This document shows, one piece after another, positions 57,301 to 64,000 of a stretch of DNA of 64,000 nt. The notes under the pieces are model-generated. The model searched no databases. It was given only the letters and a program-made list of their open reading frames with translations, and had not been told where the DNA came from. Made by a program: the position numbers and the translations under genes. Position 1 is the first letter of the stretch, and each line of letters starts with the position of its first letter. Source of the DNA: Solea solea (taxonomy: Eukaryota; Chordata; Actinopteri; Pleuronectiformes; Soleidae); the NCBI RefSeq assembly GCF_958295425.1, contig NC_081144.1:22606853-22670852 (forward strand), in the 5' to 3' direction.

Positions 57301-57503
57301 TTCCCAAATACAATCACCTTTGTCTCAGTTCATGCTGTCACACTTTGCTTTTTGGTTTATTACCTCAGGGACTCCTTCACCCGTTCACCCAGGGGTGGTT
57401 GAGTGGACCAAGTCCCTTTTTGGGCCACTTCATCTAGACGCAGCTCATCCAGAATCTCCCTGCGCACAAAATAACTCCCAGACGGACAATCTCTCTCCTC
57501 CAT
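35797..57503 (-). CDS. slc26a6: SLC26 anion exchanger (slc26a6-like), 18 coding exons
   Basis: Apical Cl-/HCO3-, oxalate and sulfate exchanger of epithelia; teleost Slc26a6 proteins act in intestinal bicarbonate and renal sulfate handling. Exons in transcript order: 57503-57364, 54215-54076, 52963-52853, 52263-52097, 52002-51838, 48242-48090, 47886-47804, 45888-45741, 42217-42104, 41983-41906, 41764-41669, 41013-40907, 40774-40705, 39507-39415, 39225-39127, 38269-37916, 36188-36134 and 35945-35797. They total 2322 bases (773 residues plus TGA), all in phase. The membrane domain runs from about residue 60 ([38 protein letters not shown]) to 500; the STAS domain from about 525 to 755 is split by a Lys/Glu-rich variable insert. 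[19 protein letters not shown] and [15 protein letters not shown] match SLC26A6 better than SLC26A3 or A5. The second extracellular loop has sequons NGT and NSS. Exact paralogue within the teleost slc26a6 group cannot be decided here. Confidence 0.92.
36134..36188 (-). CDS. slc26a6: slc26a6 exon 17
   Basis: Acceptor tttctctcag, donor g|gtgagt. Only 55 bases, as in other SLC26 genes; encodes [18 protein letters not shown]. Confidence 0.9.
36376..37225 (+). mobile_element. MITE (TAAAGGTCTAGTGTGTAA ends) carrying a nested element
   Basis: Left end taaaggtctagtgtgtaa and right end ttacacactgcaccttttt are inverted repeats of each other. It lies between slc26a6 exons 17 and 16 and contains a second inverted-repeat element at 36450-37065. 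Confidence 0.65.
36450..37065 (+). mobile_element. Nested inverted-repeat element
   Basis: Ends taaaggcgacatag and ctatgtggccttta match as inverted repeats at 13 of 14 positions. The interior is more GC-rich than the flanks and has no long reading frame. Confidence 0.65.
37916..38269 (-). CDS. slc26a6: slc26a6 exon 16 (STAS variable insert and core)
   Basis: Acceptor tgttggcag, donor aat|gtatgt. 118 codons: a polar, Asp/Ser-rich unstructured-looking stretch, then the conserved STAS core [14 protein letters not shown]. Confidence 0.9.
38335..38545 (-). mobile_element. tRNA-derived SINE, minus orientation
   Basis: On the minus strand an A-box-like ggtgggtcagtggt (38521-38534) precedes a B-box-like ggttttgattcc (38478-38489), then the cttgcccatagacac body common to fish SINEs. 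It lies in slc26a6 intron 15. Confidence 0.6.
38895..39080 (+). mobile_element. Second copy of the same SINE, plus orientation
   Basis: Has the ggatcagtggtaga A-box region, a TG repeat in place of the B box, then ccttgggcaagacacg and gactagaaaaggcc in common with the inverted copy at 38335-38545. Confidence 0.55.
39127..39225 (-). CDS. slc26a6: slc26a6 exon 15
   Basis: Acceptor gcgagcag, donor gag|gtaaac. Encodes [15 protein letters not shown] and a Lys/Glu-rich run, the start of the STAS variable insert. Confidence 0.88.
39359..39400. repeat. (CGCA)n-(CA)n microsatellite
   Basis: Tetranucleotide tract grading into CA; in slc26a6 transcript orientation it is a TG then TGCG repeat starting about 14 bases after the exon 14 donor. 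Confidence 0.95.
39415..39507 (-). CDS. slc26a6: slc26a6 exon 14 (STAS beta strands)
   Basis: Acceptor tccctgcag, donor aag|gtttgg (weak). Encodes [19 protein letters not shown] and [17 protein letters not shown] repeat follows the donor closely. Confidence 0.92.
40705..40774 (-). CDS. slc26a6: slc26a6 exon 13
   Basis: Acceptor gatttcag, donor gag|gtaaga. 70 bases encoding [17 protein letters not shown], the entry to the STAS domain. Confidence 0.92.
40907..41013 (-). CDS. slc26a6: slc26a6 exon 12
   Basis: Acceptor ccctctag, donor cg|gtaact. Encodes [20 protein letters not shown] and the last membrane segment before the STAS domain. Confidence 0.92.
41194..41278. repeat. Four-unit 21-bp minisatellite
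   Basis: Units begin gagaataaagtc, gagattaaagtc, gagataaaagtc and gagattagagtc, each about 21 bases. Related gacttta/taaagtcgtaatattacga pieces occur at 29035-29130 and 29480-29510. Confidence 0.7.
41669..41764 (-). CDS. slc26a6: slc26a6 exon 11
   Basis: Acceptor ttcatcag, donor ctg|gtacga. Encodes [17 protein letters not shown] and LWRTNKVDL. Confidence 0.93.
41906..41983 (-). CDS. slc26a6: slc26a6 exon 10
   Basis: Acceptor gttatag, donor aag|gtaaca. Encodes [18 protein letters not shown] and FEDLPK. Confidence 0.92.
42104..42217 (-). CDS. slc26a6: slc26a6 exon 9
   Basis: Acceptor ttcatccag, donor caa|gtaaac. Encodes [34 protein letters not shown]. Confidence 0.93.
42380..42755. mobile_element. 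Inverted-repeat MITE in slc26a6 intron 8
   Basis: Left block cggtacggttccgtttggtac and right block gtaccaaactgaaccgttcc are inverted repeats about 330 bases apart; no coding capacity between. Confidence 0.6.
44370..44957 (+). repeat. TAGTGGAAA-family element, copy 3 (longest)
   Basis: Runs from tttccactagcgatagtgcc to gccgaggtggaaaagggg; these ends read as imperfect inverted repeats (ccactagc / ggtggaaaag). Shares at least six blocks with copy 1 at 5960-6385 and has about 170 bases more in its centre. Confidence 0.65.
45741..45888 (-). CDS. slc26a6: slc26a6 exon 8
   Basis: Acceptor cttgttccag, donor cag|gtaagc. Encodes [20 protein letters not shown] and [10 protein letters not shown]. Confidence 0.93.
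46611..47131 (-). mobile_element. LINE 3' end with decayed ORF2 C-terminus
   Basis: Minus-strand frames at 46847-47131 encode [13 protein letters not shown] and [17 protein letters not shown], the C-terminal segment typical of fish L2/Rex-type LINE ORFs. The plus-strand tract (TTTATAACC)n at 46611-46664 may be its 3' repeat. 5'-truncated. Confidence 0.55.
47804..47886 (-). CDS. slc26a6: slc26a6 exon 7
   Basis: Acceptor tttttccaacag, donor gg|gtaagc. The 83-base size matches the mammalian exon; encodes [14 protein letters not shown] and [12 protein letters not shown]. Confidence 0.9.
48090..48242 (-). CDS. slc26a6: slc26a6 exon 6
   Basis: Acceptor tcttcacag, donor gtt|gtaagt. Encodes [18 protein letters not shown] and [12 protein letters not shown]. 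The intron before it carries the L1 insertion. Confidence 0.92.
48815..48975. repeat. Inverted (ATTC)n / (GAAT)n pair
   Basis: (ATTC)n at about 48815-48837 and (GAAT)n at about 48948-48975 flank about 110 bases, so the ends can pair. Could be two L2-like tails in opposite orientation. Confidence 0.7.
49259..51503 (+). mobile_element. 5'-truncated, internally deleted L1 retrotransposon
   Basis: Flanked by the direct repeat AAAAAGTGCCTTG (49259-49271 and 51491-51503), with the 3' A-tail after AATAAA just before the right copy: a classic target-primed insertion. Coding pieces in plus frames match fish L1 ORF2: [18 protein letters not shown] near the 5' end, then [18 protein letters not shown], and a C-terminal part (50726-51294) with [16 protein letters not shown] and GVWGPILEF. 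The reverse-transcriptase core is absent and stops and frameshifts break the rest. It is antisense to slc26a6, in intron 5. Confidence 0.85.
51838..52002 (-). CDS. slc26a6: slc26a6 exon 5
   Basis: Acceptor ctcctaag, donor tat|gtgagt. Encodes [20 protein letters not shown], then [15 protein letters not shown] and GPLSIIY. Confidence 0.93.
52097..52263 (-). CDS. slc26a6: slc26a6 exon 4 (glycosylated loop)
   Basis: Acceptor tcgttcag, donor cag|gtatat. Encodes [17 protein letters not shown], two adjacent N-glycosylation sequons and [13 protein letters not shown]. Confidence 0.92.
52620..52642. repeat. Poly(A) run
   Basis: 23 A in slc26a6 intron 3, possibly an old retroelement tail; no element body recognised. 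Confidence 0.9.
52853..52963 (-). CDS. slc26a6: slc26a6 exon 3
   Basis: Acceptor gttttccag, donor g|gtgagg. Encodes [19 protein letters not shown] and [10 protein letters not shown]. Confidence 0.93.
54076..54215 (-). CDS. slc26a6: slc26a6 exon 2 (start of membrane domain)
   Basis: Acceptor gttcacag, donor g|gtttgt (non-consensus at +3). 140 bases as in mammals; encodes [26 protein letters not shown] and the SLC26 signature start IMRLPQG. Confidence 0.9.
54590..54960 (+). mobile_element. Possible hAT-type DNA-transposon relic
   Basis: Starts in gttactaacggcgttat, ctccgttac-rich sequence typical of fish hAT ends; a short plus-strand reading frame from 54878 begins [19 protein letters not shown] and is then lost. 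No transposase catalytic part or right end was found. Confidence 0.35.
55890..56165 (+). repeat. GGGCTGCAACTAACG-family MITE
   Basis: Contains cgattaatctgttgattat, ttctcgattaatcgactaatc, tggtccataaaatgtcag and a right part ending attaataatcgattattcg. Terminal bases are degraded. Confidence 0.6.
56500..57240 (-). repeat. TAGTGGAAA-family element, copy 4, with internal duplication
   Basis: Reverse orientation relative to copies 1 and 3. The block cgtttttacgattgttaagt..ttcggcaatgttcggcttg (from about 56775) recurs as cgtttttaggattgtaaagt..ttcggcactgttcagcttg (from about 56951). Ends near gtaccaggtactatgctagtgg and ggcgaggcggggcg. Confidence 0.6.
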
Positions 57504-57604
57504 GTCTTGGGTCTGCTTGTGCAAATCCTGCACACCTTTTGTGAGGCTTGTATCTGCTTGAGCTCCTCCTTTTCTTTTCTTTTTTTTGTTGCTGCAGGAT
57601 CCTC
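57364..57604 (-). CDS. slc26a6: slc26a6 first coding exon with 5' UTR
   Basis: A strong polypyrimidine acceptor (ctcttctcag) at 57605 starts the exon, implying at least one noncoding exon upstream. The ATG at 57503-57501 (gacATGG context) is preferred because its length and content (MEERDC...[11 protein letters not shown]) match the short SLC26A6 N-terminus; an in-frame ATG above the acceptor would need unspliced intron. Donor ag|gtaata. Confidence 0.8.
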
Positions 57605-58600
57605 CTGAGAAGAGAGGAGGAGGAGAGTCAAACACTGTGTCGTTGGAGTGAAGCGACCTCACTTCTCTCCTTTTAGCTGTTTTTTTGGTCTGTGGGAGTG
57701 ACACCTTTTCCTGTCCTTATAAGTGACAGAGCACCACCCACCACATACACATGTACAAACACACGTGACACAATTACCCTAATCTTAACAATCATAATTA
57801 AATGCCTACTCCAACCTTTACTCCTAACGTGAACATTAAAAACATTTAAAGACATATTCAGGCTGTCACTGTACAGAGTTTGTCCTGAAAAAGGCCAAAA
57901 TGTCCTGTTATTTTTCAGGACAAAATAACTTGTCCTGAAAACACACATCTAAGACTTTTTCTGTGTTTTATTATTGGATGCATGTGTAGTAGTTTAAATA
58001 ATTATCATCATATTTAATCCACTATTTGTCTACTCATCTAAAACTATACTATATGCAGCATCACTGAGCTCAGAATGTGTTTTCCTACGGGGACAATTCA
58101 CTAAATCATATCCTTGTTGTATTGTATCGTACTTTTTTGTATTGATTCCCAAACACTGGGTTGGGACCCACAGATGGGTCGCTGGAGGTTTGTTTGGGGG
58201 CCCCCAAACAAATCCAAACTTTTAGTTGACAGAAAGACAGACAGACAGACGACTTTATTAATCCCTTTGGGAGGTTCCCTCGGGGAAATTGACTGGAAAT
58301 GCTGCCGTCTCCTACAGCGCAATCACTTATGTGCATGATAATGTGAGTGAAATGAAACCAAAGGAGTCATTTTACTCATACAGAACGATATTTATTAGCT
58401 GTTTGTTCTCGTCACGTTTGATTGATATTTGGGTCACAACTGTTAACCATATACAAAAACACTGCTTTGTCAAATCATATCTTATTGCATCATATCTCAT
58501 CGTACTAATGCAGAAGTGTCCTTTTTATTTATTTAATTTTCATTACTTTTTACTTGTTTATTCATTTGTCTTGTCTTTGGAATGTGAAATTCATTCATTC
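57605..58600. other. Region upstream of slc26a6 first coding exon
   Basis: Must contain the intron leading to a noncoding 5' exon and possibly the promoter, but no CpG-rich block or TATA box stands out. A fragment of a tttattaatccctttggg repeat is at about 58250-58295. Confidence 0.4.
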
Positions 58601-58604
58601 ATTC

Positions 58605-59206
58605 TGTGATGTCACGAGAGGCTGTGTCCTGGAGGGGCGCTACATTCCCCTGAGATGACTCTGACCACGAACAGCTTTGGCTCCATCTGCTGGTGGAGTT
58701 GGGAACTCCACCCCCTCCAACACACCTGAGATTGATGACTGCCTGATGAGCTGAAGAGCTTGGTGAGACACAGAACGTGGGAGAGTGGAGTTGGAGAAAC
58801 AAGCTGCAGGTTGTGCTCTCTGCAAGGGCTTTTTCATGTGGAATACTGGAAGTTGGATATACTTACCTGAAATTGGAAAGACTTACGGCTGGATTAACCA
58901 CGGGCTGCAGCTCTGCTTGAAGTAAGCTGGAGGATTGTTTATCACGAGGATACTTACCTGAGGACAATGAAACTGGATTATGATTTCACCATGGAATTGA
59001 TATTGTTTAAGTTTGGACTTATATATCCTCTAAACCTACGCTAAGTTTTGACTGTCGAAGATCCACCCTATCCTGAGTTACCCTTTTGAACCTGAAATAC
59101 CCTTTGTGTTAATTCTTATTAAAATCCTTGATTATATTTGAACCTTGTGTCCTTGCACTGCTTGAACTGTCCCGCTGAGAGCCGTGTAGCCTCTCACGAT
59201 ATCACA
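58605..59206 (+). mobile_element. Solo LTR (Ty3/gypsy-type) with ATTC duplication
   Basis: 602 bases starting TGTG and ending CACA, flanked by ATTC at 58601-58604 and 59207-59210. The termini are long imperfect inverted repeats (tgtgatgtcacgagaggct / agcctctcacgatatcaca). An ATTAAA signal followed by ccttgtgtccttgcac fits an LTR R/U5 region. No internal coding sequence adjoins either side, so it is best read as a solo LTR. The family is inferred from the 4-base duplication only. Confidence 0.7.
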
Positions 59207-59210
59207 ATTC

Positions 59211-61316
59211 ATAGTCTTACCTAGTCTTATCATATTGTAACTATTGTAACGTATTGTATTGTAAGTTAGCACCGAGAGTCGCACGACGTTCATTGTTGAT
59301 GGAACACATTTCCAGACACACAAACTTTGTGTTGCTGCTTTTCCATTTGTGCAGCACATGCATCGCTCTCGCATGTCAACGCTTAAGATTTGACATTTAG
59401 ACCAATTTTTTTTTTGTTACAGCCGCTGATCTACCCCCAGTGAGTCACACAATTCTCACTGTCAGGAGAAACACCACCTCACATTATTCCAGTAGAATAT
59501 TCTAATATACCGATTAATAAATCTGATTAAATAATTGATTACTCACAAGGAAACTGTCGAGCTGGTGCAGCCTGAATTATGTAATCATAAGACTAGAAAA
59601 TCAGTTAAATTGAAACTCTTCCTGCACCACATGATGGAATAGTGGCCTGTACTTTTGCCTCACAGCAAGGGGGGTGGCCATAGACTGTGGCCACAGACTG
59701 GCAACCTGTCCAGCCAATGAATTAAACACTTTTCAGTTCGAGGGAGACCTGGAAAAACGTTCATTTTATAAAAGAGGATGTGTTTTTGTGTCAGCATATT
59801 TTTTGAAGCGTGACACATCAATAAAGTGTATTATTAGTAGTAAATACTACTACTAATAATACTACTAATATTAATAATCTAACATTTTTATACATCAAAT
59901 TAATCTGCACAGCTCAATCATCCAATTATATGAGGGTTCAAAACAAGCGGATGAAGTGATAATAAGCTGATGCCATGAATGCAGTATTGTAATCAGTATG
60001 TAAATATGTGCGTCGCCTCTTATGTTCTCCAGATTGACCTCAGTGAATCACTTTAACTTCAAAACTTGGCCAACAAAAACCCACTCACCTTTGAACTCTG
60101 CAATCTCTTCACATCAAATTCATCGGTCACATTCCTTTAAATAATTTACTTTGAAAAGAATCTCGGTCATAATGACTCTCGCTATTGATTGGACTTTTAT
60201 CTTGTGTTTTCTCAGATTGTGTGAGTGAGACAAGGCTTTCAACTTAAAGCACAAGAGCCCGTATGTCAGAATACAATTTTTGTCACTTTATTTCATTCAC
60301 CTCAGATGAAATCTTGAATTTAAAACCACAGGCCTTACAGGGTCAGGGTTACTGTTGTAATAAATGTAGCTGCATTTGTCTTCCATTTATTTTCATTTTA
60401 GCCTCAACTACACTAGTAAATAAACTTCATTAAATACTTCACACCTACAGCACAGCTTTTCATTGCACTTTTTAAACTTTTCTGATGAAATCTTTTGAAT
60501 CATGTACACATCACTCACATTTGATGTCTTAACCCTTTTTCACCTAAGCCTCAAAATGTTAATCTGGACTTCTTATTTTAACCATAAAAGGGCCAGAAAA
60601 TGTCTTGTAACTAAGTTTTTTTGTCCATTTTTCCAGAATAACTTTCAAAATCTGGCAGTTATTTACAATTTACTACATGTTTAAATAGTGTATTAGCAAT
60701 TTAAATCAAGAAAAACAAAAATTGTATTGAGAAAAAAACACTGTTGTTTAGATTGTGTGTTAACTTTAAAATTTGAACAGTATAAAACCAATCAAAAAAA
60801 TGTGAATTTTTGTCTTAATATCCAAAAACAGGACAAAGAATGGAAACCATGTACAGGCGTCTTTCCCACTTTCTGGCGACAAAGATGCTTATTGGCTTTG
60901 ATGTGTAACTTCTCAGCTTTCAGAAATCGTCGGAATTTTTCCGATAGTAATTACAGCGATGCAAAGTGTGCTTGTGCGAATGTGTCGTCTGCGAAACCTA
61001 AACCTAAATTAAAAAGCTAAATGAATGAAGTTCTTTCAAACTAAATGTACAACTTGCCAACTTTTGTTGAAATTAACTTAACGTTACTGTGATATTTGTG
61101 AGTTTGTTTTTTCAGTAATTTTTTTCAGTTGTCATGTTTAAATGTTATTTTTGTTGCTAATGATATTTCACATTTGTTTCAGATGTGTTGTGTTTGATTG
61201 ATACGACATTTTGCATTTGTCTGTGAATGTGTGTTGCGTTTTAACGTTGTAAAACGAACATTTTCTCCTCTTGTAAATGTGTTTTTTATTGTGCTGTTGA
61301 CTTCTCCTCCTGTCAT
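59211..61316. other. AT-rich stretch without recognised genes
   Basis: Contains a short palindrome (attattagtagta / tactactactaataat, about 59829-59860) and an unassigned plus-strand frame of 97 codons at 60727-61020 that resembles no family I know. Otherwise nothing supportable. Confidence 0.4.
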
Positions 61317-61439
61317 AGAGCGATGTGCTTCCCGCGCACATCGCTCCTGAGGTGGATTCCATGCTCGTCGCTGCAGCCTCTTCTCGTTGGCTGCCTTCTT
61401 CAAGTCAGCAGAAGTCTTCAAGCCCCCAGCAGTCTTCAG

Positions 61440-63240
61440 ACTTGTGTCTTCATGCAAGGTTTGGACCGAAGGCTCTTAAATGCCGTTCACCATGTAGTTT
61501 TGGCGGCTTGGGAAACGCCAGGGCCGGCACTCCGTAGTGGCCATGAGTGTCGGCCGCACAGACAGGCTGCTTTTTATTTGGGACAGTATCTCCGGACGAT
61601 GTTTCCTGTGCGACACGGGAGCACAGAGGAGTGTCCTGCCTGCATCCCGTCTGGACGATATCCTGGTGGCGAGCGCCTCCAAATCCCAGCACCTGGTGCA
61701 CCTCCAAGTGCTTTTCGAGCGGCTCAGTCAACATGGACTAATTGTCAACCCCGCCAAGTGCCAATTTGGGGTCTCCACCATTGTTTTCCTGGGGCACAGA
61801 GTCACCAAAGACGGTGCGGTCCCGCTCCCATCAAGGGTGGAAGCGGTCACACATTTTCCACACCCGCTCACTGTCAAAGCTCTGCAGGAGTTCCTTGGCA
61901 TGGTAAACTTTTACCACCGTTTCATCCCTCGGGCCACTCAACACATGCGCCTATTGTACAAGGCCTTGAAAGGTAGCCCCACACACGCTGTGGACTGGAC
62001 TGAGGAGAGAGAAAAGGCCTTTGCTGACACCAAGGCCGCCCTGGCGAACGCCAGCATGCTGGCCCATCCGTCTCCCTCAGCCCCAATCGCCATCACCTGA
62101 CTACGCTGTCGGTGCCATCTACGAGCAGTGGGTAGGCGGGGCCTGGCAGCCGCTTGCCTTCTTCAGCCGTCAACTGCGCGACAGTGAGCGGAAGTACAGA
62201 ACTTTTGATCGAGAGCTGCTTGGTCTTTACCCATCAGACACTTTCGCACCCTGCTGGAAGGTCGCCATTTCACTGCTTTCATCGATCACAAGCCACTCAC
62301 TTTTGCCATGGCCAAGGTGGCTGAGCCGTGGTCCGCCCGCCAGCAACTTCACCTGTCCTACATTTCGGAGTTCACCACAGACCTATGACACGTGGCCGTT
62401 AAAGACAACCCGGTGGCAGACTGCCGGTCACGGGCTGTGGATGGAGCAGTCCACTTTGGCTTGGATTACAGCCACATGGCAGCAGGCCAGGCCATGGACC
62501 AGGATTTGCAGCTCCTGAGGACCTCGACTACGGGTGTGAAAATAGAGGACGTGGTTTTTGGTGACGTCGGCACCACACTCCTGTGTGACGTTTCCATGGG
62601 CAGTCTTCGGCCAATCGTTCCAGCAGGATGGCGACCACAAGTTTTTGATGCCATCCATGGTCTTTCCCACCCTGGTTCGAAAACGTCACAGAAACTGGTG
62701 ACAGCGAAGTTCGTGTGGCACGGCCTCAAAAAGGACGTTAGAGACTGGGCTAATACTTGTCGGGGCCAAAGTACACCGTCACACTAAGGCCCCATTGGAG
62801 TTGTTCCCGGTGTCAGATTGATGGTTTGATCATGTAAACATGGATCTGGTTGGCCCTCTGCCCTCCTCTCATGGTTTCACTTGCCTGTTGACCATGGTGG
62901 ACAGGACTACACGTAGGCCTCCGCATATCATATGAATAATCATGGTGGGCTGCCATGGCCAAAAATGCCAGGGCCATTTTTTGGTCCCTGTCCAGTCAGT
63001 CTTGGCTATATTGGACCATTGCAACACACCAAGCCAAGGTCTCAACACAAGCCCAGCACAGAGACTGCTGAGCAGGAGGACAAGGAGCCTTCTTCCTACC
63101 ACAGACACATTGTTGGAGCCGGAAGTAACAAACAACACACAAGGACTGATAGACAACAGACAGACACAGAAAAAATACTATGACCGCACAGCGAAGGATA
63201 TGGACTCTCCAAGGAAGGTAACAGTGTGAGAGTTCAGTCC
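61440..63240 (+). mobile_element. Ty3/gypsy retrotransposon relic (gag end, PR, RT, RNase H, INT)
   Basis: Left part retains a gag end (LGNARAGTP) and a protease motif FLCDTGAQRSVLP. After a deletion the frame continues into reverse transcriptase at LDDILVAS, with NPAKCQFG, FLGHRVTKDG and LQEFLGMVNFYHRF. Then, with frameshifts, come RNase H (YAVGAIYEQWV, RQLRDSERKYRTFDREL) and integrase (HGLSHPG..K zinc-binding start, then a decayed DLVGPLP core). Missing are the 5' LTR, most of gag, and the palm and finger parts of RT, so the copy cannot be autonomous. Stop codons interrupt at several points, e.g. 62098-62100. Confidence 0.85.
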
Positions 63241-63454
63241 TTTGTTTCACAGAAAGTCTGGAGAATGGCACAGGCGGACAATTTAAGTGACACTTTAGTC
63301 CAGATAGGGTGATTTTGGTTGAACATTTTGAGTGTTTACATTTGAAGTTATTTCCTAACTGATGTTGTGCCTTCAAGGTCATTTGTTATGCATTTAATAT
63401 GGTTAACAGCACTGTATTAAAGTGTTATGTTGAGTAAGGGACTTCACTTCAAGT

Positions 63455-63653
63455 AAAAAAGAAAAGATGTAACAATAGAATTGTTGCTCCTAGCTGATGT
63501 TGTTCCGGGGAGCGTTTAGAGTGTGACACCGTGAGTGAAGGAATGAGGCTGGCTAGAGCTAAATGTACTGTGAAGGCTGAATGTGCAATAAAGTAAGCAA
63601 GATAAGCTTTAATTGCCATTCTGTATGGTTTAAGGAATAAGAGAAACGTAACA
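63455..63653 (+). mobile_element. Candidate polypurine tract and 3' LTR of the gypsy relic
   Basis: A purine run (63455-63467) directly precedes TGTAACAATAG at 63468; an AATAAA follows at about 63588 and a TAACA end at 63653. Position after the integrase remnant fits a short 3' LTR, but no 5' partner or target duplication is visible. Confidence 0.3.
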
Positions 63654-64000
63654 GAATGAAACAATTCCTTTTGAGTCTTCTGTGATAAATGTTAAAACAG
63701 TTATTCGATTTTGTTGTGGCTTCATTTTGATTTTAGAACATCAAACCTTGATATTTTCTGCATTTTCCTCAAATATTGACTTCTCTATGACTTAAAATGT
63801 AGTTATGACATGTAGACTGGTGGTAAAACCTTGCCTGTACACACCCATTAGAAATCTATTCTGTTTCAACTGAATCTGACGTGATTGTTTGCTCCCTCCC
63901 AACAGGTGGAGGCTGATTGTTGTGATTGTGAACACATGTGTCAAGTAGGAGTGACCCACATTATAAAGGAGTGCCCGTGTGCTGATCTTCCACTGTTTCA

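Noticed and set aside
57128..57313. Minus-strand frame next to slc26a6 exon 1 as an upstream coding exon
   Set aside because: It lies inside the TAGTGGAAA-family repeat in intron 1 and lacks splice phase with the neighbouring exons.
61323..61976. 217-codon plus-strand open frame
   Set aside because: Shadow of the gypsy protease/RT frame at 61537-62100, which carries the recognisable motifs.

Overview
This window is vertebrate nuclear DNA, almost certainly from a teleost fish. The genes are split by GT-AG introns, dinucleotide repeats are dense, and the intergenic and intronic space is full of degraded fish-type transposable elements: short terminal-inverted-repeat elements, tRNA-derived SINEs, L1 and L2-like LINEs and Ty3/gypsy remnants. 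I see no bacterial features, no CRISPR array and no clear structural RNA gene. Identifications rest on recognising protein families by eye; no database search was run.

Three protein-coding genes can be assembled exon by exon with consistent reading phase. (1) Positions 151-7084 (+): the 3' seven coding exons of a transmembrane prolyl 4-hydroxylase (p4htm); its 5' exons lie outside the window. (2) Positions 12562-33099 (+): a complete 14-exon creatine transporter-type SLC6 gene (slc6a8-like), predicted 680 aa, with a CCAAT-box region and a uORF-bearing leader upstream and an AATAAA signal at 34035. (3) Positions 35797-57503 (-): a complete 18-coding-exon SLC26 anion exchanger (slc26a6-like), predicted 773 aa, ending in an SSL tripeptide that could bind PDZ domains. 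Genes 1 and 2 are in tandem; genes 2 and 3 converge tail to tail.

Between and inside the genes: 7085-11850 is intergenic with repeat fragments; 34060-35796 is the convergent 3' region; the slc26a6 introns hold an antisense 5'-truncated, internally deleted L1 with a visible target-site duplication (49259-51503), a nested pair of inverted-repeat elements (36376-37225, just outside the STAS exons), an inverted SINE pair and several other elements. Upstream of slc26a6 (57605-64000) the DNA is mostly transposon-derived: a solo LTR with an ATTC duplication (58605-59206) and a Ty3/gypsy relic whose protease reading frame is fused in frame to the reverse transcriptase active-site segment (about 61440-63240).

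The three gene products act in different places: an ER-membrane Fe(II)/2-oxoglutarate hydroxylase, a plasma-membrane Na+/Cl-/creatine cotransporter and an apical anion exchanger. Nothing in the sequence indicates that they form a pathway. I did not find a new multi-gene system; the notable points are the gene neighbourhood, some family-atypical protein segments and well-preserved records of transposon insertion.
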